NCBI GenBank assembly: GCA_937929825.1
Contig: CALFUV010000007.1
Location: forward strand, 1 to 53,564
DNA length: 53,564 nucleotides
Direction: 5' to 3'
Origin: an uncultured Patescibacteria group bacterium
Lineage (GTDB): Bacteria > Patescibacteriota > Patescibacteriia > Veblenbacterales > UBA10138
Part shown: positions 8,237 to 18,643 of the stretch, in pieces
Position numbering within the stretch: the first letter of the stretch is position 1
Layout: every line of letters begins with the position of its first letter
Notes under the pieces: model-generated
What the model was told of the DNA's origin: nothing
What the model saw: only the letters and a program-made list of their open reading frames with translations
Database searches by the model: none
Program-made: the position numbers and the translations under genes

Positions 8237-9643
8237 TTAAAACTCACTACCTGTCATCAAACCAAATTGGGAAATTAATTTATCTCCTACCTGCCAAACA
8301 TTACCAGCCCCCATGGTAATCACTAAATCACTGCGATTAGCGGTTTTGGCTAAATAATCAACCGCTTCAGTAATAGTTGGCTTGTAAATAGTTTTGGTAT
8401 GATACTTTATCACCTCGTCTACTAACTTAGCTGATGTTATTTCACCTGTTTTTTCACGGGCTGAAGAATAGGTATCAATAATTATCACCTCATCAGCTTC
8501 CCCAAAACATTGACCAAAATCACTTAATAAAGCTTGAGTACGGCTAAAAGTATGTGGCTGAAACACGACTCTAATATTTTTATAAGGATAAAAAGCCCGT
8601 GCGGCCTTCAGTGTGGCTTTAATTTCTGCCGGGTGATGACCATAATCATCAATCAAAGTTACACCATTAATTAATCTACCCTTCATTTCAAAACGCCTTG
8701 CTGTACCTTCAAAAGAAGCTAAACTTGTTCTAATTACTTCCAAATCAACTCCTAAACGTCTAGCTACAGCAATTACAGCCAAAGCATTAGCTACATTATG
8801 AGAACCTATTAACTTAAGCCAAAACTCACCTAAATACTCCTCCCTTTCCATAACAGAAAAATGCCACCTGCCCTCATCTAACCACATTCTGACCATTTGA
8901 AAATGACCATTAGTTAAACCATAACTGATGATTTGTTCGGGTTGTAAACCAGCCTCAGCAACTGCTTTTTTAACATTGTCTGTATCATAACAAGCCACCA
9001 CAAATCCAGTTGGGGGTATTTTTTTCAAAAAATCTACAAAGGTGGCAAAATAATTTTCAGGCGTAGGAAAAAAATCAGGGTGATCCCATTCTATACTGGT
9101 TAAAACCGCTATCTGGGGCGTAAAATATTTAAATTTATTTTGATATTCATCAGCTTCAAACACAAACAACTCGCCACTACCTAATAAAGCGTTGCCACTA
9201 AACTGCGGAACTGCTGAACCAATAACAGCCGAGGGGGATAAATTAGCATCTTTTAAAACATGAGCCAGCAGGGCCGAAATGGTAGTTTTACCATGAGAAC
9301 CACAAACTGCAATAGATTTATATTGACGAGTTAATTCTCCTAAGGCTTGAGCATAATCAAGTACAGGAATCTTTTTAGCTAAGGCCGCTTTTACTTCCAA
9401 ATGATCATTACCGTAAGCACTAGAGCGAATAACTAAATCAATAGGCTGTTCCAAATGTTGGGCATTAAACTCTTCCCAAAAATTAATACCTGATTGGTTT
9501 AAAACCTGATCTGTAAAAAATTTCTCATCTGTATCGCTACCACACACCTCCCAACCACGGCTTTTTAAAAGTTGAGCCAGGGCAGTCATGCCCACACCTT
9601 TGATGCCAATAAAATATATTTTTTTAGCCTGCTCTAAATTCAT
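8237..9643 (-). CDS. murC: UDP-N-acetylmuramate--L-alanine ligase
   Basis: IYFIGIKGVGMTALAQLLKSRGWEVCGSD, CGSHGKTTISALLAHVL, DDYGHHPAEIKATL. Confidence 0.97.
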   Translation of the reverse strand: MNLEQAKKIYFIGIKGVGMTALAQLLKSRGWEVCGSDTDEKFFTDQVLNQSGINFWEEFNAQHLEQPIDLVIRSSAYGNDHLEVKAALAKKIPVLDYAQALGELTRQYKSIAVCGSHGKTTISALLAHVLKDANLSPSAVIGSAVPQFSGNALLGSGELFVFEADEYQNKFKYFTPQIAVLTSIEWDHPDFFPTPENYFATFVDFLKKIPPTGFVVACYDTDNVKKAVAEAGLQPEQIISYGLTNGHFQMVRMWLDEGRWHFSVMEREEYLGEFWLKLIGSHNVANALAVIAVARRLGVDLEVIRTSLASFEGTARRFEMKGRLINGVTLIDDYGHHPAEIKATLKAARAFYPYKNIRVVFQPHTFSRTQALLSDFGQCFGEADEVIIIDTYSSAREKTGEITSAKLVDEVIKYHTKTIYKPTITEAVDYLAKTANRSDLVITMGAGNVWQVGDKLISQFGLMTGSEF

Positions 9644-9648
9644 AATTA

Positions 9649-10713
9649 TTATTTAATCTTATTTAGTTCCTCAAACACTAAGCTTGCTATTTTACCTGCC
9701 GCCCCTGTAGGTATTATTTTTTTAATATTCTGACTCAAATTATTCAATAAACTTTTATTATTTAGCAACTCGCTTACGTTAGCAATTAATATTTCTGACG
9801 TCAATCCTTGAGCCAATAAAAATTTAACAGCTTTTTGCTCGGCAAAATAAATAGCGTTTTTTTCCTGATGACTATTGGGTAAAGGAATGACTAAAGCGGG
9901 TTTACCTAAAACCGATAATTCTGACAAAGTTCCCATACCAGCTCTGGTAATTACCAAATCAGCGGCTGATAAAAAAAGTTGACTGTTTGTAGTGAATGCT
10001 AATGGTATATAACCTTCACTTGGTTCTGTTTTTATTTTACCACCAGTCAAATGAATTATTTGCGCCAGTTCTAAAAGTTTTTCTTTAGACTGTATTATTA
10101 GTTCATTTAATTGTTGGGCACCAGTACTACCGCCAATAATAAGTACCACTGGTTTAAGGGGGTTAAGATTTAATTTTTTCTTAGCCATTTCCGGAGTCAA
10201 ATGGTTCTCAAATTCTTGTCTAACTGGATTGCCCGTTAAAATTGTTTTAGCGGCTGGAAAATCTTCCACTGAAACTGGTAAAGAAACGGTGATCTTCTTA
10301 GCAATGGGGATTATTAAACGATTAGCTAAGCTGGGCACCACATCCTGTTGATGAAGAAAAACCGGCACACCATAAAAATAAGCTGCCCAAGCCACCGGTA
10401 CAGCCACATAAGAACCAGCTGTTAAAACTGCTTGCGGTTTATTATGACCTAATCGCCATATAGCTTGTAACCACCCACCAAATATCCAAACAATGTCTAT
10501 TAAGTTTTGCCAGCTCCAATAACGCCGAAATTTACCGGCCATAATTGGTTTATAAACCAAACCATAATCTTCTATTATTTTTTTTTCTGGGCCATGTTCA
10601 GTACCCCACCACTCAAATTGAATTTCTTTTTCTTTAACTTGTATTTCCTTAACCACTGCCAGTAATGGTGTTACTGATCCTAAAGTCCCGCCGCCAACAC
10701 AAATGATCTTCAT
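9649..10713 (-). CDS. murG: UDP-N-acetylglucosamine--N-acetylmuramyl-(pentapeptide) pyrophosphoryl-undecaprenol GlcNAc transferase
   Basis: GGGTLGSVTPLLAVV, LTAGSYVAVPVAWAA, ADLVITRAGMGTLSELSVLGKPALVIPLPNSHQEKNA. Confidence 0.96.
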   Translation of the reverse strand: MKIICVGGGTLGSVTPLLAVVKEIQVKEKEIQFEWWGTEHGPEKKIIEDYGLVYKPIMAGKFRRYWSWQNLIDIVWIFGGWLQAIWRLGHNKPQAVLTAGSYVAVPVAWAAYFYGVPVFLHQQDVVPSLANRLIIPIAKKITVSLPVSVEDFPAAKTILTGNPVRQEFENHLTPEMAKKKLNLNPLKPVVLIIGGSTGAQQLNELIIQSKEKLLELAQIIHLTGGKIKTEPSEGYIPLAFTTNSQLFLSAADLVITRAGMGTLSELSVLGKPALVIPLPNSHQEKNAIYFAEQKAVKFLLAQGLTSEILIANVSELLNNKSLLNNLSQNIKKIIPTGAAGKIASLVFEELNKIK

Positions 10714-10718
10714 AAATT

Positions 10719-11858
10719 TTAAGATGTTTTAACTTGCCTAGACATGCTAATTAAAATTCCAGTAGCTGCTAAAACTGTTGTTAGAGCACTTCCACCAGCA
10801 GAAACAAAGGGTAGAGGCACGCCAGTTAAGGGTATAATTACCAGCATAGAAGCAATATTAATACACATTTGCCAACCCAACCAACCAATAATACCTGCTC
10901 CTAAAATTTTACCAAACATATCAGGGACCTGACGAATGATTTGAAAAGCCCTGGCAAACCAAGCAGCAATGATTAATAAAAAAATAGCCGTAAACACAAA
11001 ACCAATTTCCTCGGCAATAATGGCAAAAATAGAATCTCCTGTTATTTCCGGTAAATACAAATGTTTTTGTCGGGAGTAACCTAATCCTAAACCAAACCAA
11101 CCTCCAGAACCAATCGCCAATAAAGCCTGATTTATATGATAACCAATTCCTTGTGGGTCAAGTTCAGGGTGTAAAAAAACTGTTAAACGTGCGGCGCGAT
11201 AGGGAGCAATTTTAACAAGTAGCCATAATACAGACGCACCTAAAAAAGCCAAACCTGAAATATGAATAAAACGCGCTCCAGCCACAAAAAAAGATACCAC
11301 CGAACTTACAATAATCACGGTGGTTGTGCCAACATCTGGCTGTATAACAATTAAACTGGCAATAATGGCCAAAGTAATGGTAAAAGGAATTAAACCAGCT
11401 CTAAAACTTCTTACACCACTTATACCCTTATTTTCCAACCAAGCGGCCAAATAAATCAAGAAAAGTAATTTAACAAATTCACTGGGTTGGATAACAAATG
11501 GGCCAAAATCCAACCAGCGTTTAGCACCCCCAGAACTAACACCTAAATGGGGTAAAAAAACCGCTACTAAAGATAAAATACAAAAAAATAAAGCTGGTAA
11601 GGCTAATTTTTTAAGTTTCTGATAGGGCCAAATACTAAATACAAACATCACTACTAAGCCCGGCAATACACCAAACAAAGTTTGGTGCTTAACAAAATAA
11701 TAACTATCACCAAACTTTTGAAAACCAACTACCGATGAGGCTGAAGAAAGAAATAACAAACCTAACAATACCAAAACAAATGTCAAAACTACAAAAGCAT
11801 AATCGGGTTTAGCGGTACGATAATTATTAGGCGAAGTTAATCTTTTAAATACTCCCAT
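10719..11858 (-). CDS. ftsW: Lipid II polymerase FtsW / SEDS family
   Basis: GGAKRWLDFGPFVIQPSEFVKLLFLIYLA; GIGYHINQALLAIGSGGWFGLGLGYSRQK; PLPFVSAGGSAL. Confidence 0.95.
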   Translation of the reverse strand: MGVFKRLTSPNNYRTAKPDYAFVVLTFVLVLLGLLFLSSASSVVGFQKFGDSYYFVKHQTLFGVLPGLVVMFVFSIWPYQKLKKLALPALFFCILSLVAVFLPHLGVSSGGAKRWLDFGPFVIQPSEFVKLLFLIYLAAWLENKGISGVRSFRAGLIPFTITLAIIASLIVIQPDVGTTTVIIVSSVVSFFVAGARFIHISGLAFLGASVLWLLVKIAPYRAARLTVFLHPELDPQGIGYHINQALLAIGSGGWFGLGLGYSRQKHLYLPEITGDSIFAIIAEEIGFVFTAIFLLIIAAWFARAFQIIRQVPDMFGKILGAGIIGWLGWQMCINIASMLVIIPLTGVPLPFVSAGGSALTTVLAATGILISMSRQVKTS

Positions 11859-11861
11859 CTT

Positions 11862-13253
11862 TTAATTCAAAGCTAATACTGCTTTTTTAAAAGCTTCACC
11901 TCTATCAAACTCGTGTTTAAAAAGACCAAAACTGGCAGAGCCTGGTGATAATAATACAACATCGCCTGCTGCTGCTACTTTTTTAGCCCAATTTACAGCC
12001 TGTGTCATAGTGGTTGCAAGTATTATTTTTTTATAACCAATCAACTCCTTTTGCAGCTTAACTGTAGCTGTGCCGGGCAATAAAATTAACACTTTGACTC
12101 TTTTTTTAATATGTTTAGCCAAATCTCTATAAGACAATTTTTTATCTGTACCCCCGGCTATTAATATTATTTTATGTTTCTTAAAAGTATTCAGTGCGGC
12201 CTTAGTGGCGTCAGGTGAAGTAGAAGTAGTGTCATTATAGTAAAATACTTTATTTATAGTTTTAATATACTCAAGTCTATCATGTAATCCCTTAAACTCT
12301 TTAACTGCTGTTTTAATTTTATCTGCTGTGACACCCAATAATCTTGCCGTAACAACAGCTGCTAATACATTTGACAAATTATGTTTGCCGGGTAAGGATA
12401 TATCGCTAATTCTAAATAAAATTTCATTTATTTTACCTGCTGTAAAATAAACTTTTTTATCCTTTATATAGCATCCTTGACTGACTTGTTTTTTTACAGA
12501 AAACCAATAAACTTTGGCTTTGGCTTGCTTTACCATTTTTCGAGTATTAAGATTATCCCAATTTAAAATCAAGCTATCATCTGCCTCCTGGCCAGTAAAT
12601 ATCATGGTTTTAGCCTGAATATAATCAGTAAAACTTTTATATCTATCCAAATGATCTGGTAAAACATTGGTAATAACTGCATAAGGAATTTTAAGTTTAT
12701 GCACACCAACCACTTCTAATTGCCAGCTGGATAATTCCAAGACAACAAAAGAATCATTTTTCAAACTATCTAACACATCAAATAACAAATTATCGCGAAT
12801 ATTACCAGCCACCACAGTTTTTGGATTTATTTTTTTTAACACAGCACCCAACAAAGAAACTGTAGTCGATTTTCCTCTGGTACCAGTCACTGCTGCTATA
12901 TTTTTTGTAGGACAAAGTTTTAAAAAAAGACTAGCTTCGTTTTCAATCAAAATTCCCTCTTTTCTAGCAACTTTCAATAAATCATGATCTGTCGGCACAC
13001 CCGGATTTTGAATTATCATATCACAATCTTTAAGCAAGCTTAAAGGATGCCTGCCTAAAACTAATTTTATTGATCGACTTTTTAATTTAGCTAAACTCAC
13101 AGCTAATTCCTGTTCTGTTTTAATATCTGTGACAGTAACCTTAGCGCCATGCTTAATTAGCCAGTTGGTAACTGCCACACCACCACCATGCAAACCTAAA
13201 CCAAAAACCAAAACCCTAAGACCTATAAAATCTGAATATTTCATAAAAATCAA
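11862..13253 (-). CDS. murD: UDP-N-acetylmuramoylalanine--D-glutamate ligase
   Basis: AAVTGTRGKSTTVSLLGAVLKK; LELSSWQLEVVG; YNDTTSTSPDATKAAL; order within the mur cluster. Confidence 0.95.
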   Translation of the reverse strand: MIFMKYSDFIGLRVLVFGLGLHGGGVAVTNWLIKHGAKVTVTDIKTEQELAVSLAKLKSRSIKLVLGRHPLSLLKDCDMIIQNPGVPTDHDLLKVARKEGILIENEASLFLKLCPTKNIAAVTGTRGKSTTVSLLGAVLKKINPKTVVAGNIRDNLLFDVLDSLKNDSFVVLELSSWQLEVVGVHKLKIPYAVITNVLPDHLDRYKSFTDYIQAKTMIFTGQEADDSLILNWDNLNTRKMVKQAKAKVYWFSVKKQVSQGCYIKDKKVYFTAGKINEILFRISDISLPGKHNLSNVLAAVVTARLLGVTADKIKTAVKEFKGLHDRLEYIKTINKVFYYNDTTSTSPDATKAALNTFKKHKIILIAGGTDKKLSYRDLAKHIKKRVKVLILLPGTATVKLQKELIGYKKIILATTMTQAVNWAKKVAAAGDVVLLSPGSASFGLFKHEFDRGEAFKKAVLALN

Positions 13254-14281
13254 ATTCCCTTATCAACTAAAGCTAAAATTAAACCGATAACAGCGGTAAC
13301 TGCAGAGATTACCCAAAACCTCATTACTATTTTAGGCTCAGGCCAACCAATAGCTTCTAAATGATGGTGTAATGGTGCTGACAAGAAAACTTTCTTACCT
13401 CTAATTTTTTTAGAAAGCACTTGTATAATAACTGACAAAGATTCCAAAACAAACAACAAACCAATGATTGGCAATAATAAAACACTATTAGTTAACATAG
13501 CAACAATGCCCAGCGTCACACCTAAAGACATAGCTCCGGTATCACCCATGAAAAATCTGGCCGGATTTATATTAAACCACAAAAAAGCCAACAAAGCTCC
13601 TACAATAACACCACAAAAAGTGGCTAAATCATATTTACCTTGTAAAAAAGCAATTGCCCCAAAGGCGGCAAAAGATGTTAACAAAGTTCCGCCAGCTAAA
13701 CCATCAAGGCCGTCAATTAAATTAACTGAATGAGAAGTGGCCACGATTATAAAAATAAAAATAGGAATATACCACCAGCCAATATCAAATAGTCCCCAAA
13801 AAGGTACATGAATTGATGTCCAGCCTAATTTGTAATAAAACCACCAAGCACCAACCATGGCAATAGCAGTGTATATAAATAATTTATGTTTCATGGTTAA
13901 TCCTCCGCCATTAGGTCCGTAACGTTTAATATTAAACCAATCATCTACCAACCCCACCAAAGCCGAAGCGACTAAAGCGCCTAAGGGTAACAGTGTTTCA
14001 CTTCTGGTTAAAAAATTGAAATGTATAATATTTAACTTATCTAAATAAAAAAAAGTTAAGGCTACAACTAGAGTGGTAAACCAAACTAAAATACCGCCCA
14101 TAGTCGGCGTGCCGCTTTTGCCTGCGTGTAAAGAAGACATAATAGGCGCACTGACTGAATCACGAATTTGTTTGCCTAAATGATATTTATATAAAAAATA
14201 AGTAAGTCCAGGCGTAGCCAATAAAGCTAGTAAAAAAGATACTGTGGTAAGAATAAGTATTTGTAATACCGGTAGAATCAT
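13250..14281 (-). CDS. mraY: Phospho-N-acetylmuramoyl-pentapeptide transferase
   Basis: SGTPTMGGILVW; NLIDGLDGLAGG; FMGDTGAMSLG; APLHHHLEAIGWPEPKIVMRFW. Confidence 0.97.
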   Translation of the reverse strand: MILPVLQILILTTVSFLLALLATPGLTYFLYKYHLGKQIRDSVSAPIMSSLHAGKSGTPTMGGILVWFTTLVVALTFFYLDKLNIIHFNFLTRSETLLPLGALVASALVGLVDDWFNIKRYGPNGGGLTMKHKLFIYTAIAMVGAWWFYYKLGWTSIHVPFWGLFDIGWWYIPIFIFIIVATSHSVNLIDGLDGLAGGTLLTSFAAFGAIAFLQGKYDLATFCGVIVGALLAFLWFNINPARFFMGDTGAMSLGVTLGIVAMLTNSVLLLPIIGLLFVLESLSVIIQVLSKKIRGKKVFLSAPLHHHLEAIGWPEPKIVMRFWVISAVTAVIGLILALVDKGI

Positions 14282-14290
14282 ATATAAAAT

Positions 14291-14665
14291 TTAAATATTA
14301 ATGCGTATTAATAACCAACACAACCATATGGCGGAGACCACTATAAATACAGCTGTCCATAACCAAAGATAAACAAGCGCTAAACTGGTACGACTAACAA
14401 AATATGCTAATACTAAATCTATAAGAACCATGATTGTGGCTATTGAAGGCATGATTATAAACCAAAAACCAGATACCAGCCAATTTGCCCCTACATAAAT
14501 AGAATAACGTAAAATAACAGTTTCTAAAGATAATAATTTAATTGATAAATACCATAAAAAAATAAGGGATAAAAATGCTAAAATAGCTGGCACTAAAACA
14601 GCTGGACGACGCCAAAATGCCCGCCAGTTTTCCCTCTGCCAAAATAAAAATGATCGCCAAATCAT
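14291..14665 (-). CDS. Multi-TM membrane protein, unknown function
   Basis: The ORF extends to 14818, but MIWRSFLFWQRENWRAFWRRPAVL at 14665 is the more plausible start: the longer start would overlap the pilB promoter region. Confidence 0.5.
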   Translation of the reverse strand: MIWRSFLFWQRENWRAFWRRPAVLVPAILAFLSLIFLWYLSIKLLSLETVILRYSIYVGANWLVSGFWFIIMPSIATIMVLIDLVLAYFVSRTSLALVYLWLWTAVFIVVSAIWLCWLLIRINI

Positions 14666-14731
14666 AGTAAATATACCTGTGGTTAGTTTAGTATTTAAAA
14701 CCTCATTTTGGCAATGCTTGTTTATTATCAG

Positions 14732-14760
14732 TTGCGATATATCATAAAGTTTAGTATAAT
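14732..14760 (+). promoter_or_regulatory. Candidate sigma70 promoter of the pil operon
   Basis: TTGCGA (14732-14737), 17-nt spacer, TATAAT (14755-14760), 64 nt before the pilB ATG. Confidence 0.6.
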
Positions 14761-14823
14761 AATTACATATTTCCCAATTAAATAAATGGAATACATTTAA
14801 ATAAATAAACAAAAACAATCAAT

Positions 14824-16551
14824 ATGTTGAGCCAGGATTACTTAACACAAGCCTTATTAGCCAACAAAACCTTAACTGCGTCTGAATTAAAAGAAATCAA
14901 GGAAAAAATTAAGGCTGACAATATTGGTTTGGAAGAATATTTGATAAAAAAACGTGTTGTTACTGAGGAAATTTTATATGAAATGGCGGCTAGGCATCTT
15001 CATATTCCCTATATTGATCTAAAAAACCAAACTATTAGAAAAGATATTCTTTTATCAATCCCGGAACCTATTGCTGAGGCTCATGGAGTTATTGCCTTTG
15101 ACCGTGATGAAACCGGAATTAAAATAGCTACTACCGACCCTGATGATTTACAAACTTTTGAATTTTTGGAAAGAAGCTTGCAAACAAAATTACAAATTTA
15201 TTTAACGTCACCCTCATCATTTCGTGAAGCTTTAAAACAATATCATCAAAGCTTGCGTGCTGAATTTGCCAAACTGACTGGCGTTGAAGAAAAAAAAGAT
15301 GATATTAAAGAAGGAAATTTACAGGAATTAGCTGAAGACTTACCTGTAGTAAGGATAGTAGACACTTTGCTCGAATACGCTATTTTCGAGCGTGCTTCTG
15401 ATATTCATATTGAACCAACTGAAACACAAGTATTGGTACGTTATCGGGTGGATGGTATTTTAAAAGATGTTATGACTTTACCGAAAAATATTCAACCCGG
15501 TTTAACAGCTAGAATTAAAATTCTATCTAATCTTAAACTTGACGAACATCGTTTACCCCAAGACGGACGCTTTAAAATAAAAAATAAAGAATATGAGTTT
15601 AGTTTTCGTGTTTCTATCATACCTGTATTTGATGGTGAAAAAATAGTTATGAGGTTATTACAGGAATCAGGTCAAGTATTAACACTCGAACAACTAGGCT
15701 TGCAAAAAAAACCATTTGAAATATTGAAAAGAAATATTGAAAAGCCTCATGGTATGATTTTGGTCACCGGTCCTACCGGCTCAGGTAAAACTACTACCTT
15801 ATACTCAATTATGAATGTTCTAAACACAACTGATGTAAATATTTCCACTATTGAGGATCCTATAGAATACCGCATGCCTCGCATCAATCAAAGTCAAGTT
15901 AATCCACGTATTGGTTTTTCCTTTGCCAGCGGCCTTAGAGCTTTATTAAGACAAGACCCCGATATTATAATGGTTGGCGAAATTCGTGATCTAGAAACAG
16001 CTGAAATTGCTATACACGCCGCCATGACAGGGCATTTAGTACTATCCACTCTACATACTAATGACGCAGTTGGTACCCTGCCTCGTTTACTAGATATGGG
16101 CATTGCGCCTTTTTTGGTGGCTTCAACCACTAACTTAATAATTGCCCAAAGACTTGTCAGAAAAATATGTCAAAATTGTATCACCTCTTATCAATTATCT
16201 TCCAAAAATGTAGATGATCTTGCTAAACAACTTGATCTCCCGGCGCTACTTAAAACCTTTATAAAAGAGGGTGCTATAACAGAAAATCAAAACATGGAAA
16301 ATCTGCTGTTTTTTAGGGGAAAGGGATGTAAACAATGTAACCAAGAAGGTTACAAGGGTAGAATAGGTATTTATGAATTATTTGAGATTACACCAGCTGT
16401 GCAAGAACTAATTTTAAATAGAGCTACTTCTCCTCAATTAAAAAAAGCTGCCTTAGCACAAGGTATGTTAAGTTTACTTGAAGATGGCTTTTTGAAAGCT
16501 AAAAACGGCATCACTACTATTGAAGAAGTATTGAGGGTAACTAAAGATTAA
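14824..16551 (+). CDS. pilB: Type IV pilus assembly ATPase PilB / GspE family
   Basis: ILVTGPTGSGKTTTLYSIMNVLN (Walker A), IMVGEIRDLETAEIAIHAAMTGHLVLSTLHTNDA, CxxC pairs CQNC / CKQCNQEGYKGRIGIYEL. Confidence 0.96.
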   Translation: MLSQDYLTQALLANKTLTASELKEIKEKIKADNIGLEEYLIKKRVVTEEILYEMAARHLHIPYIDLKNQTIRKDILLSIPEPIAEAHGVIAFDRDETGIKIATTDPDDLQTFEFLERSLQTKLQIYLTSPSSFREALKQYHQSLRAEFAKLTGVEEKKDDIKEGNLQELAEDLPVVRIVDTLLEYAIFERASDIHIEPTETQVLVRYRVDGILKDVMTLPKNIQPGLTARIKILSNLKLDEHRLPQDGRFKIKNKEYEFSFRVSIIPVFDGEKIVMRLLQESGQVLTLEQLGLQKKPFEILKRNIEKPHGMILVTGPTGSGKTTTLYSIMNVLNTTDVNISTIEDPIEYRMPRINQSQVNPRIGFSFASGLRALLRQDPDIIMVGEIRDLETAEIAIHAAMTGHLVLSTLHTNDAVGTLPRLLDMGIAPFLVASTTNLIIAQRLVRKICQNCITSYQLSSKNVDDLAKQLDLPALLKTFIKEGAITENQNMENLLFFRGKGCKQCNQEGYKGRIGIYELFEITPAVQELILNRATSPQLKKAALAQGMLSLLEDGFLKAKNGITTIEEVLRVTKD

Positions 16552-16555
16552 TTTT

Positions 16556-17770
16556 ATGAAATACAAATACACAGCGCGTAACAAAAATGGAGAACTAGAA
16601 AATGGAGAATTAGAAATAAATTCAGAACATGAACTAGCTGAATATTTAAGAAACAAGGGATTGTTACTCACTAGTGCTGAAATTATTGGGCAAAAGAAAA
16701 AAAACAAGACTAAATTTAGTTGGCCTTTATTTAATCGTGTAAAAACAGTAGAAAAAGTTTTCTTTACCCAAAACCTGCAAGTGATGGTAAAAGCAGGTTT
16801 ATCTGTTTCTTTGGCTCTTAAAACTCTAGCCCAGCAAACTAATAATAAAAGTTTTCGGGATATTCTAATGGATCTTCACGCAAGAGTAGATAAGGGCAAT
16901 ACCTTGGCTGATTCTATGGCTAATTATCCCAAAGTATTTCCTGAAGTATTTATAAATATGATTAGAGCTGGTGAGAAAAGCGGTAAATTAGAAGAAGTCT
17001 TGCTTCAACTTACAACCCAACTAAGAAAAAGTCACGCCTTAATAGCAAAAGTAAGAGGTGCTCTTACTTACCCTGTTGTAGTTATTACAGCTATGATTGG
17101 CATAGGTATTGCTATGATGGTATTAGTCATACCAAAAATCACTGGTATATTTGAAGAGGTTAATGCTACTCTACCTCTGCCTACCAGAATACTAATGAGT
17201 ACAAGTGATTTTATGATAGCTCACGGACCTATACTTGCTGTAGCCTTTATTGTATTGGCAATAATATTCTGGCGAATAATTCATACTAAAAAAGGAAGTT
17301 TTATTTGGCATGGTTTTTTATTAAAAATGCCTATTATTGCTCCGATACTGCGCAAAATAAATTTAGCAAAATATGCTAGAACTTTTTCCTCATTAATTAA
17401 AACAGATATTCCTGTTGTCCAATCTTTCCAAATTACTGCCAGTACTTTAAGTAACTCTCATTATCGTCAAGTAGTAGAAGAGGCTGCGGAAAAAGTAAAA
17501 AAGGGTATACAAATAGCGGCTATTTTGGGTGAATATCCTAAACTTTTTCCTCCCTTGGTGGTACAAATGATTTCTGTAGGTGAAGAAACAGGTACTATAG
17601 ATACCATCTTAGATGAACTGGCAAATTTTTATGAAGAAGATGTAGATAGAACTATGTCTAATCTTACAACTATACTTGAACCAATTTTAATATTAATTTT
17701 GGGAGCGGGCGTGGGAGGCTTGGCTGTATCCATAATTTTACCTATATATTCACTTACCCAAAATATTTAA
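16556..17770 (+). CDS. pilC: Type IV pilus inner-membrane platform protein PilC / GspF family
   Basis: FTQNLQVMVKAGLSVSLALKTLAQQT; VFPEVFINMIRAGEKSGKLEEVL; PPLVVQMISVGEETGTIDTILDELANFYEEDV. Confidence 0.95.
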   Translation: MKYKYTARNKNGELENGELEINSEHELAEYLRNKGLLLTSAEIIGQKKKNKTKFSWPLFNRVKTVEKVFFTQNLQVMVKAGLSVSLALKTLAQQTNNKSFRDILMDLHARVDKGNTLADSMANYPKVFPEVFINMIRAGEKSGKLEEVLLQLTTQLRKSHALIAKVRGALTYPVVVITAMIGIGIAMMVLVIPKITGIFEEVNATLPLPTRILMSTSDFMIAHGPILAVAFIVLAIIFWRIIHTKKGSFIWHGFLLKMPIIAPILRKINLAKYARTFSSLIKTDIPVVQSFQITASTLSNSHYRQVVEEAAEKVKKGIQIAAILGEYPKLFPPLVVQMISVGEETGTIDTILDELANFYEEDVDRTMSNLTTILEPILILILGAGVGGLAVSIILPIYSLTQNI

Positions 17771-17781
17771 ATTCAAAAGAT

Positions 17782-18231
17782 ATGTCTCGAGCCGGTTTTA
17801 CTGTTTTTGAATCATTAGTTGTGATTGCAATTATTAGCTTAATCATTATTTCTTCACTTCCGGCTATTCGTACATCTCAACAAAATTCATTACTTCAACG
17901 TGAAGCTCGCTCATTACTAAATGATTTAAGACTAGCCCAACAATTAAGTATTAGCAAACAATTTCCTCATCTGATAAAAATTATTAACACCGCTCCCCAT
18001 AAATATCAACTAATTTCCCGTTCAGAAAGTGATACAATAATAAAAGAACATATCCTAAATCCAAAAGTTAGTTGGCAGGATACTGGGGGATTTACAAATA
18101 ACGAAATAATTTTTAATAATATTGGCGCTATTCAAGGTAGCGAAACCGGCATTATTATACTCAAAAATATTGCCAATAATACAGCGTCTTTGGAAATTAA
18201 AACCTCAGGTTATGTTAAAATTTTTCAATAA
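17782..18231 (+). CDS. Type IV pilin-like protein (GspH/FimT-like pseudopilin)
   Basis: Prepilin N-terminus SRAGFTVFESLVVIAIISLIIISSLPAI. Confidence 0.8.
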   Translation: MSRAGFTVFESLVVIAIISLIIISSLPAIRTSQQNSLLQREARSLLNDLRLAQQLSISKQFPHLIKIINTAPHKYQLISRSESDTIIKEHILNPKVSWQDTGGFTNNEIIFNNIGAIQGSETGIIILKNIANNTASLEIKTSGYVKIFQ

Positions 18232-18643
18232 TAAATCAAAAGGTTTTAGTGTAATTGAAGCATTAATAGCTACCAGTATATTAGCAGTGGGACTTATTGC
18301 TATCTTAAGCATTTTTCCTTTTGTCTTAAGAATAAATAAACAAGCTGAAATGACTAGTCTAGCTTCGGCTCTGGCCCGTGCAAAAATGGAACAACTAATA
18401 GTCCTGCCTTATGATCAGCTGACGCCCGGCAACTTTGAAATCAGGGCCCATGTAACTACAGACCCAAATAATCCTCTTTACATTTTTGAAAGATCTTCAA
18501 TCATTACTCTAGTAGACAACAACCTTTCTACTAGCCAAACGGATACTGGTCTTAAAAAAATTCAAGTTATTGTTTATTGGCCAAGAAGTGGCAGTAATGA
18601 TGACAGCTATATTACTTTAACTAGTTTAAAAGCCAGAAAATGA
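18212..18643 (+). CDS. Type IV pilin-like protein (PilV/GspI-like pseudopilin)
   Basis: ORF start trimmed to the ATG at 18212: MLKFFNNKSKGFSVIEALIATSILAVGLIAILSI prepilin motif. Overlaps the previous gene by 20 nt. Confidence 0.8.
   Translation: MLKFFNNKSKGFSVIEALIATSILAVGLIAILSIFPFVLRINKQAEMTSLASALARAKMEQLIVLPYDQLTPGNFEIRAHVTTDPNNPLYIFERSSIITLVDNNLSTSQTDTGLKKIQVIVYWPRSGSNDDSYITLTSLKARK

Noticed and set aside
10744-13733. Plus-strand ORFs 10744-10932 and 13464-13733
   Set aside because: Antisense to ftsW and mraY; low-complexity translations without recognisable domains.
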